NCBI RefSeq assembly: GCF_002195995.1
Contig: NZ_NHON01000051.1
Span: 2,855-44,420 of the forward strand
From: Inquilinus limosus
GTDB lineage: Bacteria > Pseudomonadota > Alphaproteobacteria > DSM-16000 > Inquilinaceae
Direction: 5' to 3'
DNA: 41,566 nucleotides
Under the pieces are notes generated by a model that did no database searches, was not told the DNA's origin, and worked only from the letters and a program-made list of their open reading frames with translations. Position 1 is the first letter of the stretch. Every line of letters starts with the position of its first letter. This document shows positions 16,406 to 26,330 of this stretch, piece after piece. The position numbers and the translations under genes are program-made.

Positions 16406-17395
16406 ATGGCCCGCATCGTCCGCATCCACGAGCTCGGCGGCCCCGAGGTCCTTCGCATCGACGAGGTCGAGGTGCCGCCGCCCGGCCCCGGCGAGATCCG
16501 CCTGCGGGTCAAGGCGCTGGGCCTGAACCGCGCCGAATCGATGTTCCGCACCGGCAACTATCCGGAATCGGCGGAGTTCCCGGCCCGGCTGGGCTATGAG
16601 GCCGCCGGCCTGGTCGAGGCGCTGGGCCCGGGCGTCACCGGCTTCGCCGTCGGCGACGCGGTCAGCATCGTGCCGCCGCTGTCGATCACCCGCTGGGGCA
16701 GCTATGGCGAGGTCGCCAATGTCCCGGCCGAGGTGACGGTGAAGCACCCGGCGAGCCTGTCCTGGACCGAGGCCGCGGCGGTGTGGATGCAGTACGTCAC
16801 CGCCTATGGCGCGCTGGTCGAGGTGGCCGGGCTCGGCCACGGCGATGCGGTGCTGATCAACGCCGCCTCCAGCAGCGTCGGCCTGGCCGCGATCCAGATC
16901 GCCAACCGGATCGGCGCCGTCTCGATCGCCGCCACCCGCACCGCCGCCAAGGCCGCGGCGCTGCGCGATGCCGGCGCCGCCCATGTCATCGTCACCGGGG
17001 AGGAGGACCTGGCCGCCCGCGCCCGGGCCATCACCGGCGGTGCCGGGGTCCGCGCCGTGTTCGACCCGGTCGCCGGCCCGGGTGTGGACGCGCTGGCCGA
17101 GGCGCTGGGCCATGGCGGCATCCTGATCGAATACGGCGCGCTGAGCCCCGAGCCGACGCCCTTCCCGCTGTTCCCGGCCCTGGTCAAGGGCCTGGCCGTC
17201 CGCGGCTATCAGTACAAGGAGATCGTGTCCGACCCGGCCCGCCTGGACCGCGCCAAGCGCTTCATCGTCGAGGGGTTGGCCGACGGGTCGCTGAAGCCGG
17301 TGATCGACCGCACCTTCCCGCTCGACCAGATCGTCGAGGCGACCCGCTATCTCGAATCCAACCAGCAGATCGGCAAGATCGTGATCACGGTCTGA
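16406..17395 (+). CDS. zinc-independent medium-chain oxidoreductase (quinone-oxidoreductase-like)
   Basis: A 329-residue MDR protein. The GroES-like N-terminal half holds GPGEIRLRVKALGLNRAES, and the NADPH-binding loop is INAASSSVGLAAIQIA. The catalytic and structural zinc ligands of alcohol dehydrogenases are absent, pointing to a zeta-crystallin/quinone reductase type. It likely reduces quinones or reactive enones with NADPH. A CAGGAG site lies six bases before the ATG. It is divergent from the LysR regulator, which is its likely controller. Confidence 0.9.
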   Translation: MARIVRIHELGGPEVLRIDEVEVPPPGPGEIRLRVKALGLNRAESMFRTGNYPESAEFPARLGYEAAGLVEALGPGVTGFAVGDAVSIVPPLSITRWGSYGEVANVPAEVTVKHPASLSWTEAAAVWMQYVTAYGALVEVAGLGHGDAVLINAASSSVGLAAIQIANRIGAVSIAATRTAAKAAALRDAGAAHVIVTGEEDLAARARAITGGAGVRAVFDPVAGPGVDALAEALGHGGILIEYGALSPEPTPFPLFPALVKGLAVRGYQYKEIVSDPARLDRAKRFIVEGLADGSLKPVIDRTFPLDQIVEATRYLESNQQIGKIVITV

Positions 17396-17400
17396 ACCTT

Positions 17401-17419
17401 CGTGATCCGCACAATCACG
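17401..17419 (+). terminator. weak hairpin after the oxidoreductase gene
   Basis: CGTGAT and ATCACG form a 6-bp stem with a 7-base loop, followed by TTTCATT. It starts six bases past the stop codon. The stem is short and the T-run interrupted, so termination would be weak. Confidence 0.35.
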
Positions 17420-17492
17420 TTTCATTAACGCGCAAGGATCTAACGTTTTCCTCGATATCGACCGATGCCAACGATCAATTCGGGGACTGATC

Positions 17493-17825
17493 ATGCGCAG
17501 TATCGAACAACCTCCGCCTGCCCGGATGACCATCGACTGGGCCCGACGCTATCTGCAGCGCCTGGACCAGCCGCTCGATCCCTGGGAGGCGGACTACTTC
17601 CGCAGCGGCTGCAACTTCCTGGCCCGTGATTCGGCCACCGGCGCGATCGCCTGCTGGAAGTCGATGAACCTGCCGATCGACCGGCGGCGCGAGACCTATA
17701 CCGGGCCGATGGGCACCACGCCCCTGACCCGGCAGGAGATGGACCGCCTCTCCGGCCTGCTGGAGAAGCTGGCCGACGGCGAGGACGCCTCGCACCAGGT
17801 GGCGGCGCTGCGGCGCTTCCGCTGA
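17493..17825 (+). CDS. conserved-looking hypothetical protein
   Basis: A 110-residue soluble protein with no family I recognise. It has a tryptophan- and aspartate-rich N-terminal third (IDWARRYLQRLDQPLDPWEADY), a central basic patch with LPIDRRRETY, and a helical C-terminus (LSGLLEKLADGEDASHQVAALRR). No signal peptide or membrane segment is seen. The AT-rich stretch just upstream, with cattaacg and taacgtttt, may hold its own promoter. GGGGACTG lies before the ATG. Confidence 0.65.
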   Translation: MRSIEQPPPARMTIDWARRYLQRLDQPLDPWEADYFRSGCNFLARDSATGAIACWKSMNLPIDRRRETYTGPMGTTPLTRQEMDRLSGLLEKLADGEDASHQVAALRRFR

Positions 17826-17973
17826 CCATCGGAGGACGTTGGGGGATCGATCGCCGGGCGTGGGGGCCTCTCCCACGCCCGCGTTCGTTTCCGCCCGGCC
17901 TTGTCCCGCCAGGCTTTCAGTCCTCATACTTCCAGCGCCGGCGCAGATCCGGCGGGAGCGGGAGGGAAGCCGA

Positions 17974-19197
17974 ATGATCCGACGCAACGCCACCGGCCGG
18001 CCTTGGCTGGCCGCCATCCTGCTGGCCGCCCTGGCCGTTCCCGGCGCCGCCGCGGCGCAGGATGGCTGGATCGGCAGCTGGGGCGCCAGCCCGGCCTTCC
18101 CGGTGGGGCCGGAGCTGAACAACGCCACCGTCCGCCAGCTGGTGCGGATCAGCGCCGGCGGCAACCAGGTGCGGGTGCGCTTCACCAACGAGACCGGCAC
18201 CCAGCCGCTGGTGATCGGCGCCGCCACCATCGCCCGGCCCGGCAACGCCGCCGGCTCGATCGATCCGGCCAGCAGCAAGCCGCTGACCTTCGGCGGCGCC
18301 ACCACGATCACCGTGCCGCCCGGCGCGCCCGCGATCTCCGACCCCGTCGACCTCGCGGTCTCGCCGCTCGACACCCTCGCCATCAGCCTGTTCGTGCCGC
18401 GCTGGACCGGGCCGTCGGTCGTGCATCCGCTGGGCGTGCAGACCGCCTGGGTCTCGCTGGCCGGCGACAGCACCGCCGCGGCCACCCTCCCCGAGGCGAC
18501 CGACTCGACCATGCGATTCATGCTGTCGCGGGTCGAGGTCGCGGCCCAGGGCGGCACGGTGGTAACGCTCGGCGATTCGATCACCGACGGCTACGGGTCG
18601 GGCACCGACGCCAACCGCCGCTGGCCGGACATCCTGGCGGAACGGCTGGCGAAAGCCGGCGGCCCCGCGATCGGCGTCGTCAATTCCGGCATCAGCGGCA
18701 ACCGCGTGCTGCACGACCTGCCGGAGCAGATCTTCGGCCCCAGCGCGCTGTCGCGCTTCGACCGCGACGTGCTGTCGGTGCCCGGCGTGCGCTGGGTGGT
18801 GATCATGGAGGGCATCAACGATATCGGCCATCCGGGCTCCGCCGGCCTGCCCGAGCAGGCGGTGTCGGCCGAGCAGATCATCGGCGGGCTGCGCCAGATC
18901 GTGACACGCGCCCATGCCGCCGGGCTGAAGGCCTATTGCGCCACGCTGACGCCCTATGAGGACACGGTCTTCGCCCACTACTACAGCGCCGAGGGCGAGG
19001 CCAAGCGCCAGGCGGTGAACCAGTGGATCCGCACCGGCAAGGGCTGCGACGCGGTGATCGACTTCGACTCCGTGGTCCGCGACCCGGCGCAGCCGTCGAA
19101 GCTGAGGGCCGAGTTCGACGTCGGCGACCATCTGCACCCGAACGCCGCCGGCTATGAGGCGATGGCGAATGCGGTGGATCTGGGGCTGTTCCGCTAG
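17974..19197 (+). CDS. secreted SGNH/GDSL-family hydrolase
   Basis: A 407-residue esterase- or lipase-like enzyme for export. The signal peptide (about 1-28) ends at AAAAQ. A jelly-roll-like region (about 30-190) precedes the hydrolase domain. The catalytic and oxyanion motifs are G200-D201-S202 (block I), the glycine-asparagine of SGISGNRV (block II), G280-I-N-D283 (block III) and D385-x2-H388 (block V). The substrate is likely an acyl or acetyl ester of a polysaccharide or lipid. It fits the group of extracellular SGNH enzymes with an added N-terminal domain. GGGAGGGAAG precedes the ATG. Confidence 0.9.
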   Translation: MIRRNATGRPWLAAILLAALAVPGAAAAQDGWIGSWGASPAFPVGPELNNATVRQLVRISAGGNQVRVRFTNETGTQPLVIGAATIARPGNAAGSIDPASSKPLTFGGATTITVPPGAPAISDPVDLAVSPLDTLAISLFVPRWTGPSVVHPLGVQTAWVSLAGDSTAAATLPEATDSTMRFMLSRVEVAAQGGTVVTLGDSITDGYGSGTDANRRWPDILAERLAKAGGPAIGVVNSGISGNRVLHDLPEQIFGPSALSRFDRDVLSVPGVRWVVIMEGINDIGHPGSAGLPEQAVSAEQIIGGLRQIVTRAHAAGLKAYCATLTPYEDTVFAHYYSAEGEAKRQAVNQWIRTGKGCDAVIDFDSVVRDPAQPSKLRAEFDVGDHLHPNAAGYEAMANAVDLGLFR

Positions 19198-19295
19198 GAT
19201 CAGCCCTCTCCCCGCGTCTTTGCCGCAGGATGGTCCGATTTCTGCCGGTTTCCCCTGACAGATGACGTGCAGCACAAGCAATGGGGGAAATCACC

Positions 19296-19622
19296 ATGAA
19301 CTCGATACAGCCAAGCCTGTGGCACAGGCTGCGGCAGCCGCTGATCGCCATCCTGCTGGGCATCCTGCCCCTCTGGCTGTTCATGGGCATGTCGCAGACG
19401 ACGACCGTCAACGGCCAGGTGGTGCAGGATTCGAGCCTGAACGTGCTGGGCGTGATCCTGGCCATCGCCGGCCTCGTCATCGTCTTCAAGGTGCTGCGCG
19501 ACGACGGGTCGTACGGCCGCCAGCCGCGCTGGTGGCCGCGAACCGTCCTAGCGATCCTGGCCGGGCTGGTCTGCGCCCTCCAGGTCGTTCAGTCGCTCGG
19601 CCTCTACAGGTTCGTCCTGTAG
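19296..19622 (+). CDS. small inner-membrane protein
   Basis: A 108-residue protein with three predicted transmembrane helices (about 12-32, 48-67 and 82-103) and a short soluble loop of Thr/Gln-rich residues after the first. No family is recognised. GGGGGA lies eight bases before the ATG at 19296. An upstream ATG at 19281 is possible and would add five residues. It stands alone between the SGNH hydrolase and the DUF1491 gene. Confidence 0.6.
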   Translation: MNSIQPSLWHRLRQPLIAILLGILPLWLFMGMSQTTTVNGQVVQDSSLNVLGVILAIAGLVIVFKVLRDDGSYGRQPRWWPRTVLAILAGLVCALQVVQSLGLYRFVL

Positions 19623-19684
19623 CCGCGCCTTCGCTGTGATGAGATGGGGCCGGGCGGCGGAGGATTTCTGCTATACCCGGCCCC

Positions 19685-20023
19685 ATGAGCAGCGACCGTC
19701 TTCCGACCGACATCTGGATCCAGGCCCATCTGCGCCGGCTGGGGCAGGACGCCATCCCGGCCTATGTCGTCCGCAAGGGCGACCCGCGCGCCGGCCTGCT
19801 GATCCTGAAGCTGAACCTGGGCCCGGAGGGCTGCCGGGTGCTGAGCCAGTCGCGCGACCTGGACGGCGCCCTCGCATGGCTGCCCGCCAAGGGCGGCGAG
19901 GTCCTGGCAGAGGCCGAGGCCGATGCCTATATTGCCCGTGCGGTCCAGCGCGATCCCGACCTGTGGGTGGTCGAGATCGAGGACCGCGAGGGCCGGCATC
20001 CTTTCGAGGGCAAGGTCCTCTGA
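19685..20023 (+). CDS. DUF1491 family protein
   Basis: A 112-residue protein recognisable as DUF1491, common in Alphaproteobacteria and of unknown function. Marks are TDIWIQAHLRRLG at the start, AYVVRKGDPRAGLLILKL, and WVVEIEDREGRHPF near the end. It is cytoplasmic, with no membrane segment. It is in the same direction as the M3 peptidase, 38 bases away, and may be co-transcribed. Confidence 0.9.
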   Translation: MSSDRLPTDIWIQAHLRRLGQDAIPAYVVRKGDPRAGLLILKLNLGPEGCRVLSQSRDLDGALAWLPAKGGEVLAEAEADAYIARAVQRDPDLWVVEIEDREGRHPFEGKVL

Positions 20024-20061
20024 AAGCCTGGGCCCCACCGCCCTGCCCCGCCCGCTAGCCA

Positions 20062-22146
20062 ATGGACACTCCCGGCCGCATGGACTCGCAAGCCAACGAC
20101 ACCCTCGACACCGGCGCCAATCCGCTGATCGTGCCGTCGCCGCTGCAGGACCAGGCGGTGCCGTTCGACCGCATCGAGGTCGCGCACTACCTGCCGGCGC
20201 TGGACCATGCGATCGCCGAGGCGAAGGGCCGGATCGAGGAGATCCTGGCGAACCCGGCGGCGCCGGATTTCGAGACCACCATCGTGGCGCTGGAGCAGGC
20301 GGGCCAGGAGGTCGACCACGTCTCCTCCGTCTTCTACAACCAGCTCTCGGCCAAGACCTCGGACGAGCTGCAGGCGCTGGCCGCCGATTTCGGCGCCAGG
20401 AGCGCCAATTTCTCCTCCGACGTCTCGCTGGACCCGCGCGTCTTCGCCCGGGTCAAGGCGGTGTGGGACAAGCGGGAGGGCCTGGGCCTGTCCGGCGAGA
20501 AGGCGCGGCTGCTGGACGACACCTACACCGGCTTCGTCCGCAACGGCGCCCTGCTGTCGGACAATGAGAAGGGCGAGCTGCGGTCGATCGACGAGCGGCT
20601 GGCCAAGCTGACGCCGGACTTCCAGCACAATGTGCTGAAGGCGACCAACGCCTTCACCCTGTGGATCGAGGACGAGGCCGACCTGGCCGGCCTGCCGGAG
20701 GGCGCGGTCACGGCCGCGAAGCAGGCGGCGAAGGAGCGCGACCGGGCCGAGGCCTGGGTGTTCACGCTCGACGCGCCGAGCTACGTCCCGTTCATGACCT
20801 ATGCCGACCGCCGCGAGCTGCGCGAGCAGCTGTGGCGTGCCTTCAACGCCCGCGCCTTCGGCGGCGAGTTCGACAACCAGCCGCTGGTCAAGGAGATCGC
20901 GGCGCTGCGTTTCCAGCGCGCGAAGCTGCTGGGCTATCCGACCCATGCCGCCTTCGTGCTGGAGAAGCGGATGGCGGAGACGCCGGCCGCGGTGGGCGCC
21001 TTCCTCGACCGGCTGCTGGCCGCGTCGAAGCCGGCGGCGGAGCGCGACCTGGCCGACATCCAGGCCCACGCCAGGAGCCTCGGCGGGCCGGAGCCGCTGC
21101 AGCCCTGGGATGTCGGCTATTATTCCGAGAAGCTGAAGCAGCACCGCTTCGACTTCGACGAGGAGGCGCTGCGCCCGTACTTCCCGCTGGAGCGGGTGAT
21201 CGACGGCGTGTTCGAGCATTGCCGGCGGCTGTACGGCCTGGTGTTCCGCCCGTCCGACGCCTATCCGGTCTGGCATCCGGACGTGAAGGCGTACGAGGTC
21301 TATGACGAGGCCGAGGACCGCTATGTCGGCCTGTTCTACGCCGACTTCTTCCCGCGCGCCTCGAAGCGCAACGGCGCCTGGATGACCACCTATCGCGACC
21401 AGGGCCTGTACCGCGACGGCATCAAGCGGCCGCATGTCGCCATCGTCTGCAACTTCACCAAGCCGACGGCGGACCGGCCTTCGCTCCTCTCCTATGACGA
21501 GGTGCGGACCTTCTTCCACGAGATGGGCCACGCCCTGCACGGCCTCTTGTCGCGCTGCACCTACCGCTCGCTCGGCGGCACCAACGTGTACTGGGACTTC
21601 GTCGAGCTGCCGTCGCAGATCTTCGAGAACTGGGTGCAGGAGAAGGATGGGCTGGACCTGTTCGCGAAGCATTATCGCACGGGAGAGCCGATGCCGGCCG
21701 ACCTGGTGCAGAAGATCCGCGACAGCGCCCGCTTCATGGCCGGCTGGCAGTCGCTGCGCCAGACCTCCTTCGCCATGCTCGACATGGCCTGGCACGGCGG
21801 CGACCCGACCACGATCGGCTCGGTGCCGGAGTTCGAGCGCAGCGCCACCGCCCGCGCCCAGGTGCTGCCGCCGATCCCGGAGGCCAACACGTCCTCCGGC
21901 TTCAGCCACATCTTCGGCGGCGGCTATTCGGCCGGCTACTACAGCTACAAATGGGCCGAGGTGCTGGACGCCGACGCCTTCGAGCTGTTCCGCGAGAAGG
22001 GCCTGTTCGACCCGGAGACCGCGAGGAGCTTCAAGGAGAACGTCCTGGAGCGCGGCGGCACCGAGCATCCGATGGAGCTGTACAAGCGCTTCCGCGGCCG
22101 CGAGCCGGACCCGGACGCACTGCTGCGGCGGGACGGGCTGATGTAG
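20062..22146 (+). CDS. M3-family zinc metallopeptidase (Dcp/OpdA type)
   Basis: A 694-residue thimet-oligopeptidase-family enzyme that trims short peptides in the cytoplasm. The zinc site is H486-E-M-G-H490, with E515 (DFVELPSQ) as third ligand. GGTN before it and SSGFSHIFGGGYSAGYYSYK near residue 617 form the substrate-binding loops. The GTN-x-x-x-DFVE layout is nearer peptidyl-dipeptidase Dcp than oligopeptidase A. There is no signal peptide. The start is uncertain: neither ATG 20062 nor ATG 20080 has a clear ribosome binding site. Confidence 0.92.
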   Translation: MDTPGRMDSQANDTLDTGANPLIVPSPLQDQAVPFDRIEVAHYLPALDHAIAEAKGRIEEILANPAAPDFETTIVALEQAGQEVDHVSSVFYNQLSAKTSDELQALAADFGARSANFSSDVSLDPRVFARVKAVWDKREGLGLSGEKARLLDDTYTGFVRNGALLSDNEKGELRSIDERLAKLTPDFQHNVLKATNAFTLWIEDEADLAGLPEGAVTAAKQAAKERDRAEAWVFTLDAPSYVPFMTYADRRELREQLWRAFNARAFGGEFDNQPLVKEIAALRFQRAKLLGYPTHAAFVLEKRMAETPAAVGAFLDRLLAASKPAAERDLADIQAHARSLGGPEPLQPWDVGYYSEKLKQHRFDFDEEALRPYFPLERVIDGVFEHCRRLYGLVFRPSDAYPVWHPDVKAYEVYDEAEDRYVGLFYADFFPRASKRNGAWMTTYRDQGLYRDGIKRPHVAIVCNFTKPTADRPSLLSYDEVRTFFHEMGHALHGLLSRCTYRSLGGTNVYWDFVELPSQIFENWVQEKDGLDLFAKHYRTGEPMPADLVQKIRDSARFMAGWQSLRQTSFAMLDMAWHGGDPTTIGSVPEFERSATARAQVLPPIPEANTSSGFSHIFGGGYSAGYYSYKWAEVLDADAFELFREKGLFDPETARSFKENVLERGGTEHPMELYKRFRGREPDPDALLRRDGLM

Positions 22147-22184
22147 CGGTTCGCTGACACAGCGGTTCGCCCTTTCTCCCTCCC

Positions 22185-22280
22185 TGTCATGCCCGGGCTT
22201 GACCCGGGCATCCAGAAGTTGTCGACATCCTCTGGATTGCCGTCCTCGGGCTTGACCCGAGGACCCGCCCGGCAATGACA
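22185..22280. repeat. extragenic palindrome, family B, copy 3 (composite)
   Basis: A 96-bp copy whose left end reads ctgtcatgcccgggcttgacc, followed by a second inner unit gtcctcgggcttgacccgaggac and the usual cggcaatgaca end. Its central part is rearranged relative to the other copies, so it looks like a fusion of two elements. Its right end contains an ATG that is in frame with prfC. Confidence 0.84.
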
Positions 22281-22304
22281 ACCAAGAATGCCATTGTCAC
22301 GACC

Positions 22305-23897
<1,593 letters not shown>

Positions 23898-23910
23898 GGG
23901 CCGATTGACC

Positions 23911-23945
23911 CAATCACTCTGAATCACCATGATTCAGAGTGATTG
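23911..23945. promoter_or_regulatory. perfect 15-bp inverted repeat before the toxin-antitoxin pair
   Basis: Caatcactctgaatc and gattcagagtgattg are perfect complements with a 5-base loop (23926-23930). It ends 16 bases before the antitoxin start and begins 13 bases after the prfC stop. No T-run follows, so an operator bound by the ribbon-helix-helix antitoxin is more likely than a terminator. It could still end prfC transcripts to some degree. Confidence 0.7.
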
Positions 23946-23961
23946 AAGGAGATGACCGTCG

Positions 23962-24222
23962 ATGGACACCAAGGTCCTCACCGCCCATGTCCCAACGCCT
24001 TTGGCCGATAAGGTCGACGAGTTGGCGGCGCGGCTGGAGCGGTCGCGCGGCTGGGTGGTGAAGCAGGCCCTGACCGCCTGGGTCGAGCAGGAGGAAGAGC
24101 GGAGACGGCTGACCCTTGAGGGCATGGCCGATGTCGATGCCGGCCATCTGATCGACCATCAGGCCATCCAGGCCTGGGCCGACAGCCTGGAGACGGACAC
24201 GCCGCTGCCTGCGCCGCGATGA
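23962..24222 (+). CDS. ribbon-helix-helix (CopG/RHH-like) antitoxin
   Basis: An 86-residue antitoxin. The N-terminal strand KVLTAHVPTPLADKVDELAAR and the following SRGWVVKQALTAWVE helix form the dimeric DNA-binding fold. The acidic C-terminal part (about 52-86) would wrap the toxin. AAGGAG lies ten bases before the ATG. The stop overlaps the toxin start by four bases (ATGA), the usual coupling of such pairs. It probably autoregulates through the palindrome at 23911-23945. Confidence 0.87.
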   Translation: MDTKVLTAHVPTPLADKVDELAARLERSRGWVVKQALTAWVEQEEERRRLTLEGMADVDAGHLIDHQAIQAWADSLETDTPLPAPR

Positions 24223-24497
24223 TGCGGTTGAGCTGGACCCGGAAGGCCACGTCCGACCTTGTCCGGCTGCACGAGTTCCTGGCTCCGGTGAACGCCCGGG
24301 CCGCCGCGGATATCGTCCGAGCCCTCACGCGCGCCGCAGGCCGCCTACCGCAGCAGCCCCGCATCGGCGTGAAGCTCGACGAATTTGCACCGCGTGAGGT
24401 CCGCCGGATCATCGTCGGTCATTATGAGATCCGCTATGAGATCGATGCAGACGGCATCCATGTCCTGCGTCTGTGGCATACGCGCGAAGAGCGGTGA
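24219..24497 (+). CDS. ParE/RelE-superfamily toxin
   Basis: A 92-residue toxin. The WTRKATSDLVRLHEFL start, LPQQPRIGVKLDEF middle and RRIIVGHYEIRYEI-x-HVLRLWHTREER end are typical ParE features, including the C-terminal Arg/His-rich strand. ParE proteins poison DNA gyrase; RelE cousins cut mRNA. The ParE-like C-terminus favours the first, but this is inferred. It is co-transcribed with its upstream antitoxin and is followed after nine bases by the convergent FMN reductase gene. Confidence 0.88.
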   Translation: MMRLSWTRKATSDLVRLHEFLAPVNARAAADIVRALTRAAGRLPQQPRIGVKLDEFAPREVRRIIVGHYEIRYEIDADGIHVLRLWHTREER

Positions 24498-24506
24498 CCG
24501 ACGGCC

Positions 24507-25040
24507 CTAGTCCGTCGCGCGCCCTGCGACCGCCCGCACGAAATCCTCGATCGCGCCGCGCAGGGCGTCGGCGACCTCGGCATCGGCCAGCATCCCGCCC
24601 TCCGGCAGCGTGCGGCCGAGCAGCGGCACGGCGATCGAGGCCTCGGGCACCATCCGCGCGGTCATCACCACCAGCGTCTCGGTCAGCGCGTCCTGGGCGT
24701 GATGCGCCCGCGGCGAGGCGTTGATCAGCGCCACCGGCTTGTCGACGAACTCGCCCGTCGCCACCACCCAGTCGAGGACGTTCTTCATCACCCCGGCGAC
24801 GCCATGGGCGTATTCCGGGCTGGAGATCAGCACGCCGTCGGCCGCCGCCAGACGAGCCCGGAAATCGGCCACCGCCGGGATGGCGTCGGGATCCAGGTCC
24901 GGGTTGAAATGCGGCAGCCCGGCGAGGCCGCCATAAACCGAGACCTCGACCCAGGCCGGCGCCAGGGCCGCCATGGCGTGCAGCAGGGCTGTGTTGGACG
25001 ACCCGGCACGCAGGCTGCCGGAGATGGCGAGGATCTTCAC
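24507..25040 (-). CDS. NADPH-dependent FMN reductase family protein
   Basis: A 177-residue flavodoxin-like reductase. GSLRAGSSNTALL binds the FMN phosphate and SPEYAHGVAGVMKNVLDW matches the SPEY-x5-G-x-KN signature. It likely reduces free flavin or quinones. It lies divergent from the YeiH-type exporter across 189 bases that include two palindromes, which hints at joint control, possibly with sulfur or redox stress. Confidence 0.92.
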   Translation of the reverse strand: MKILAISGSLRAGSSNTALLHAMAALAPAWVEVSVYGGLAGLPHFNPDLDPDAIPAVADFRARLAAADGVLISSPEYAHGVAGVMKNVLDWVVATGEFVDKPVALINASPRAHHAQDALTETLVVMTARMVPEASIAVPLLGRTLPEGGMLADAEVADALRGAIEDFVRAVAGRATD

Positions 25041-25135
25041 GGCACCACCGAGGCTGTCTGAATCGGCATCGAGGGATCATAGGCCGGTCCGCCGCACCCC
25101 GGCCACCGCCTCCCCGGCGCCTTCAAAATACAGAC

Positions 25136-25154
25136 CGATCGACAAAATCGATCG
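25136..25154. promoter_or_regulatory. palindromic operator candidate between FMN reductase and yeiH
   Basis: CGATCGA-caaaa-TCGATCG has perfect 7-bp arms with a 5-base spacer. It lies in an AT-richer patch of the divergent promoter space, 96 bases from one start and 76 from the other. No regulator gene is adjacent, so the protein it would bind is unknown. Confidence 0.45.
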
Positions 25155-25205
25155 ATTTCAAAAAATGAATGCGTTGGATCGTTTGAACGTCGGAGGTCAT
25201 GTTTG

Positions 25206-25230
25206 TGACAGTTCCGCACCGAGACTGTCA
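25206..25230 (+). promoter_or_regulatory. hairpin at the yeiH start codon
   Basis: TGACAGT (25206-25212) and ACTGTCA (25224-25230) pair perfectly. The last A of the right arm is the first base of the yeiH ATG. A strong GGAGG at 25191-25195 is 33 bases upstream of this ATG and instead serves an out-of-frame ATG at 25199. The hairpin could limit yeiH initiation. Confidence 0.4.
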
Positions 25231-26327
25231 TGGCCATCACCGACCCGCTCCGGCCCTCCCTCTCCGACGCTGCTTCCACCAGCCGCCTGGCGGCCCTCGG
25301 GTCGATCCCCGGCGCCCGGCTGGTGCCCGGCCTGCTGCTGTGCGGCGCCGTGACCCTGGCGGCGCTGGGGCTGGAGCGCATTGAGGCCGGGCTGTTCGGC
25401 CATGCCTGGCTGGAGGCGCTGGTGCTGGCGATCCTGGTCGGCGCCCTGGTGCGCACGATCTGGAGCCCGAGCCAGCGCTGGACGCCCGGCATCACCTTCA
25501 GCGCCAAGACGCTGCTGGAAATTGCCGTGGTGCTGCTCGGCGCCTCGGTCAGCGTCGGCGCCATCATCTCCGCCGGCCCGCTGCTGCTGGTCGGCATCGC
25601 CGCAGTGGTGGTGATCGCCATCGCCGCCAGCTACGGCATGGGCCGGCTGCTGGGCCTGCCCCACCGCATGGCGATGCTGGTCGCCTGCGGCAACTCGATC
25701 TGCGGCAACTCCGCCATCGCCGCCGTGGCCCCGGTGATCGGGGCGGACGGCAAGGAGGTCGCGGCCTCGATCGCCTTCACCGCCGTGCTGGGCGTGCTGG
25801 TGGTGCTGGGCCTGCCCTTCCTGCCGGCGCTGATGCACATCACCGAGGTGCAGTACGGCGTGCTGGCCGGGCTGACCGTCTACGCCGTGCCGCAGGTGCT
25901 GGCCGCCACGGCGCCGATCGGGGCGATCGCCCTGCAGCTCGGCACCCTGGTCAAGCTGGTGCGCGTGCTGATGCTGGGGCCGATGATCCTGGTGCTGACG
26001 CTGGTGACCCGCCGCCACAACGAGGACGGCGCGGCCGCCCCCGCCAAGGGCCGGATGCCGTGGCACAAGCTGGTGCCCTGGTTCATCGACGGCTTCCTGC
26101 TGCTGGCCGTGCTGCGCTCCTTCGGGCTGCTGCCCGAGGCGGTGCTGGCCCCGGCCGCCACGATGGCGACCGCGCTGACCGTGATCTCGATGGCCGCGCT
26201 GGGCCTCAGCACCGACCTGCGCAGCGTCGCCAGGGCCGGCGGCCGGGTGACCGCCGCCGTGACCCTGTCGCTGCTGGTGCTGGGCGCGATCAGCTTCGGG
26301 CTGATCCACCTGCTCGGGATCGTGTGA
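25230..26327 (+). CDS. yeiH: YeiH/UPF0324-family putative sulfate exporter
   Basis: A 365-residue inner-membrane protein with about ten helices. The signature ACGNSICGNSAIAAVAP (near 151-167) and VLLGASVSVGAIISAGP fit UPF0324. Members are linked to sulfate or taurine-derived sulfite export, but biochemical proof is limited. In-frame stops just upstream force the start to 25230 or later. It ends three bases from the convergent VapC-type gene. Neighbouring FMN reductase agrees with a sulfur role. Confidence 0.88.
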   Translation: MAITDPLRPSLSDAASTSRLAALGSIPGARLVPGLLLCGAVTLAALGLERIEAGLFGHAWLEALVLAILVGALVRTIWSPSQRWTPGITFSAKTLLEIAVVLLGASVSVGAIISAGPLLLVGIAAVVVIAIAASYGMGRLLGLPHRMAMLVACGNSICGNSAIAAVAPVIGADGKEVAASIAFTAVLGVLVVLGLPFLPALMHITEVQYGVLAGLTVYAVPQVLAATAPIGAIALQLGTLVKLVRVLMLGPMILVLTLVTRRHNEDGAAAPAKGRMPWHKLVPWFIDGFLLLAVLRSFGLLPEAVLAPAATMATALTVISMAALGLSTDLRSVARAGGRVTAAVTLSLLVLGAISFGLIHLLGIV

Positions 26328-26330
26328 TGG

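Noticed and set aside
19927-22281. A 784-codon minus-strand frame opposite the M3 peptidase
   Set aside because: Antisense shadow; no domains, and the peptidase with HEMGH is certain.
25199-25384. The 61-codon frame as an independent gene
   Set aside because: Arg/Pro/Ala-rich and overlapping yeiH; kept only as a possible leader frame.
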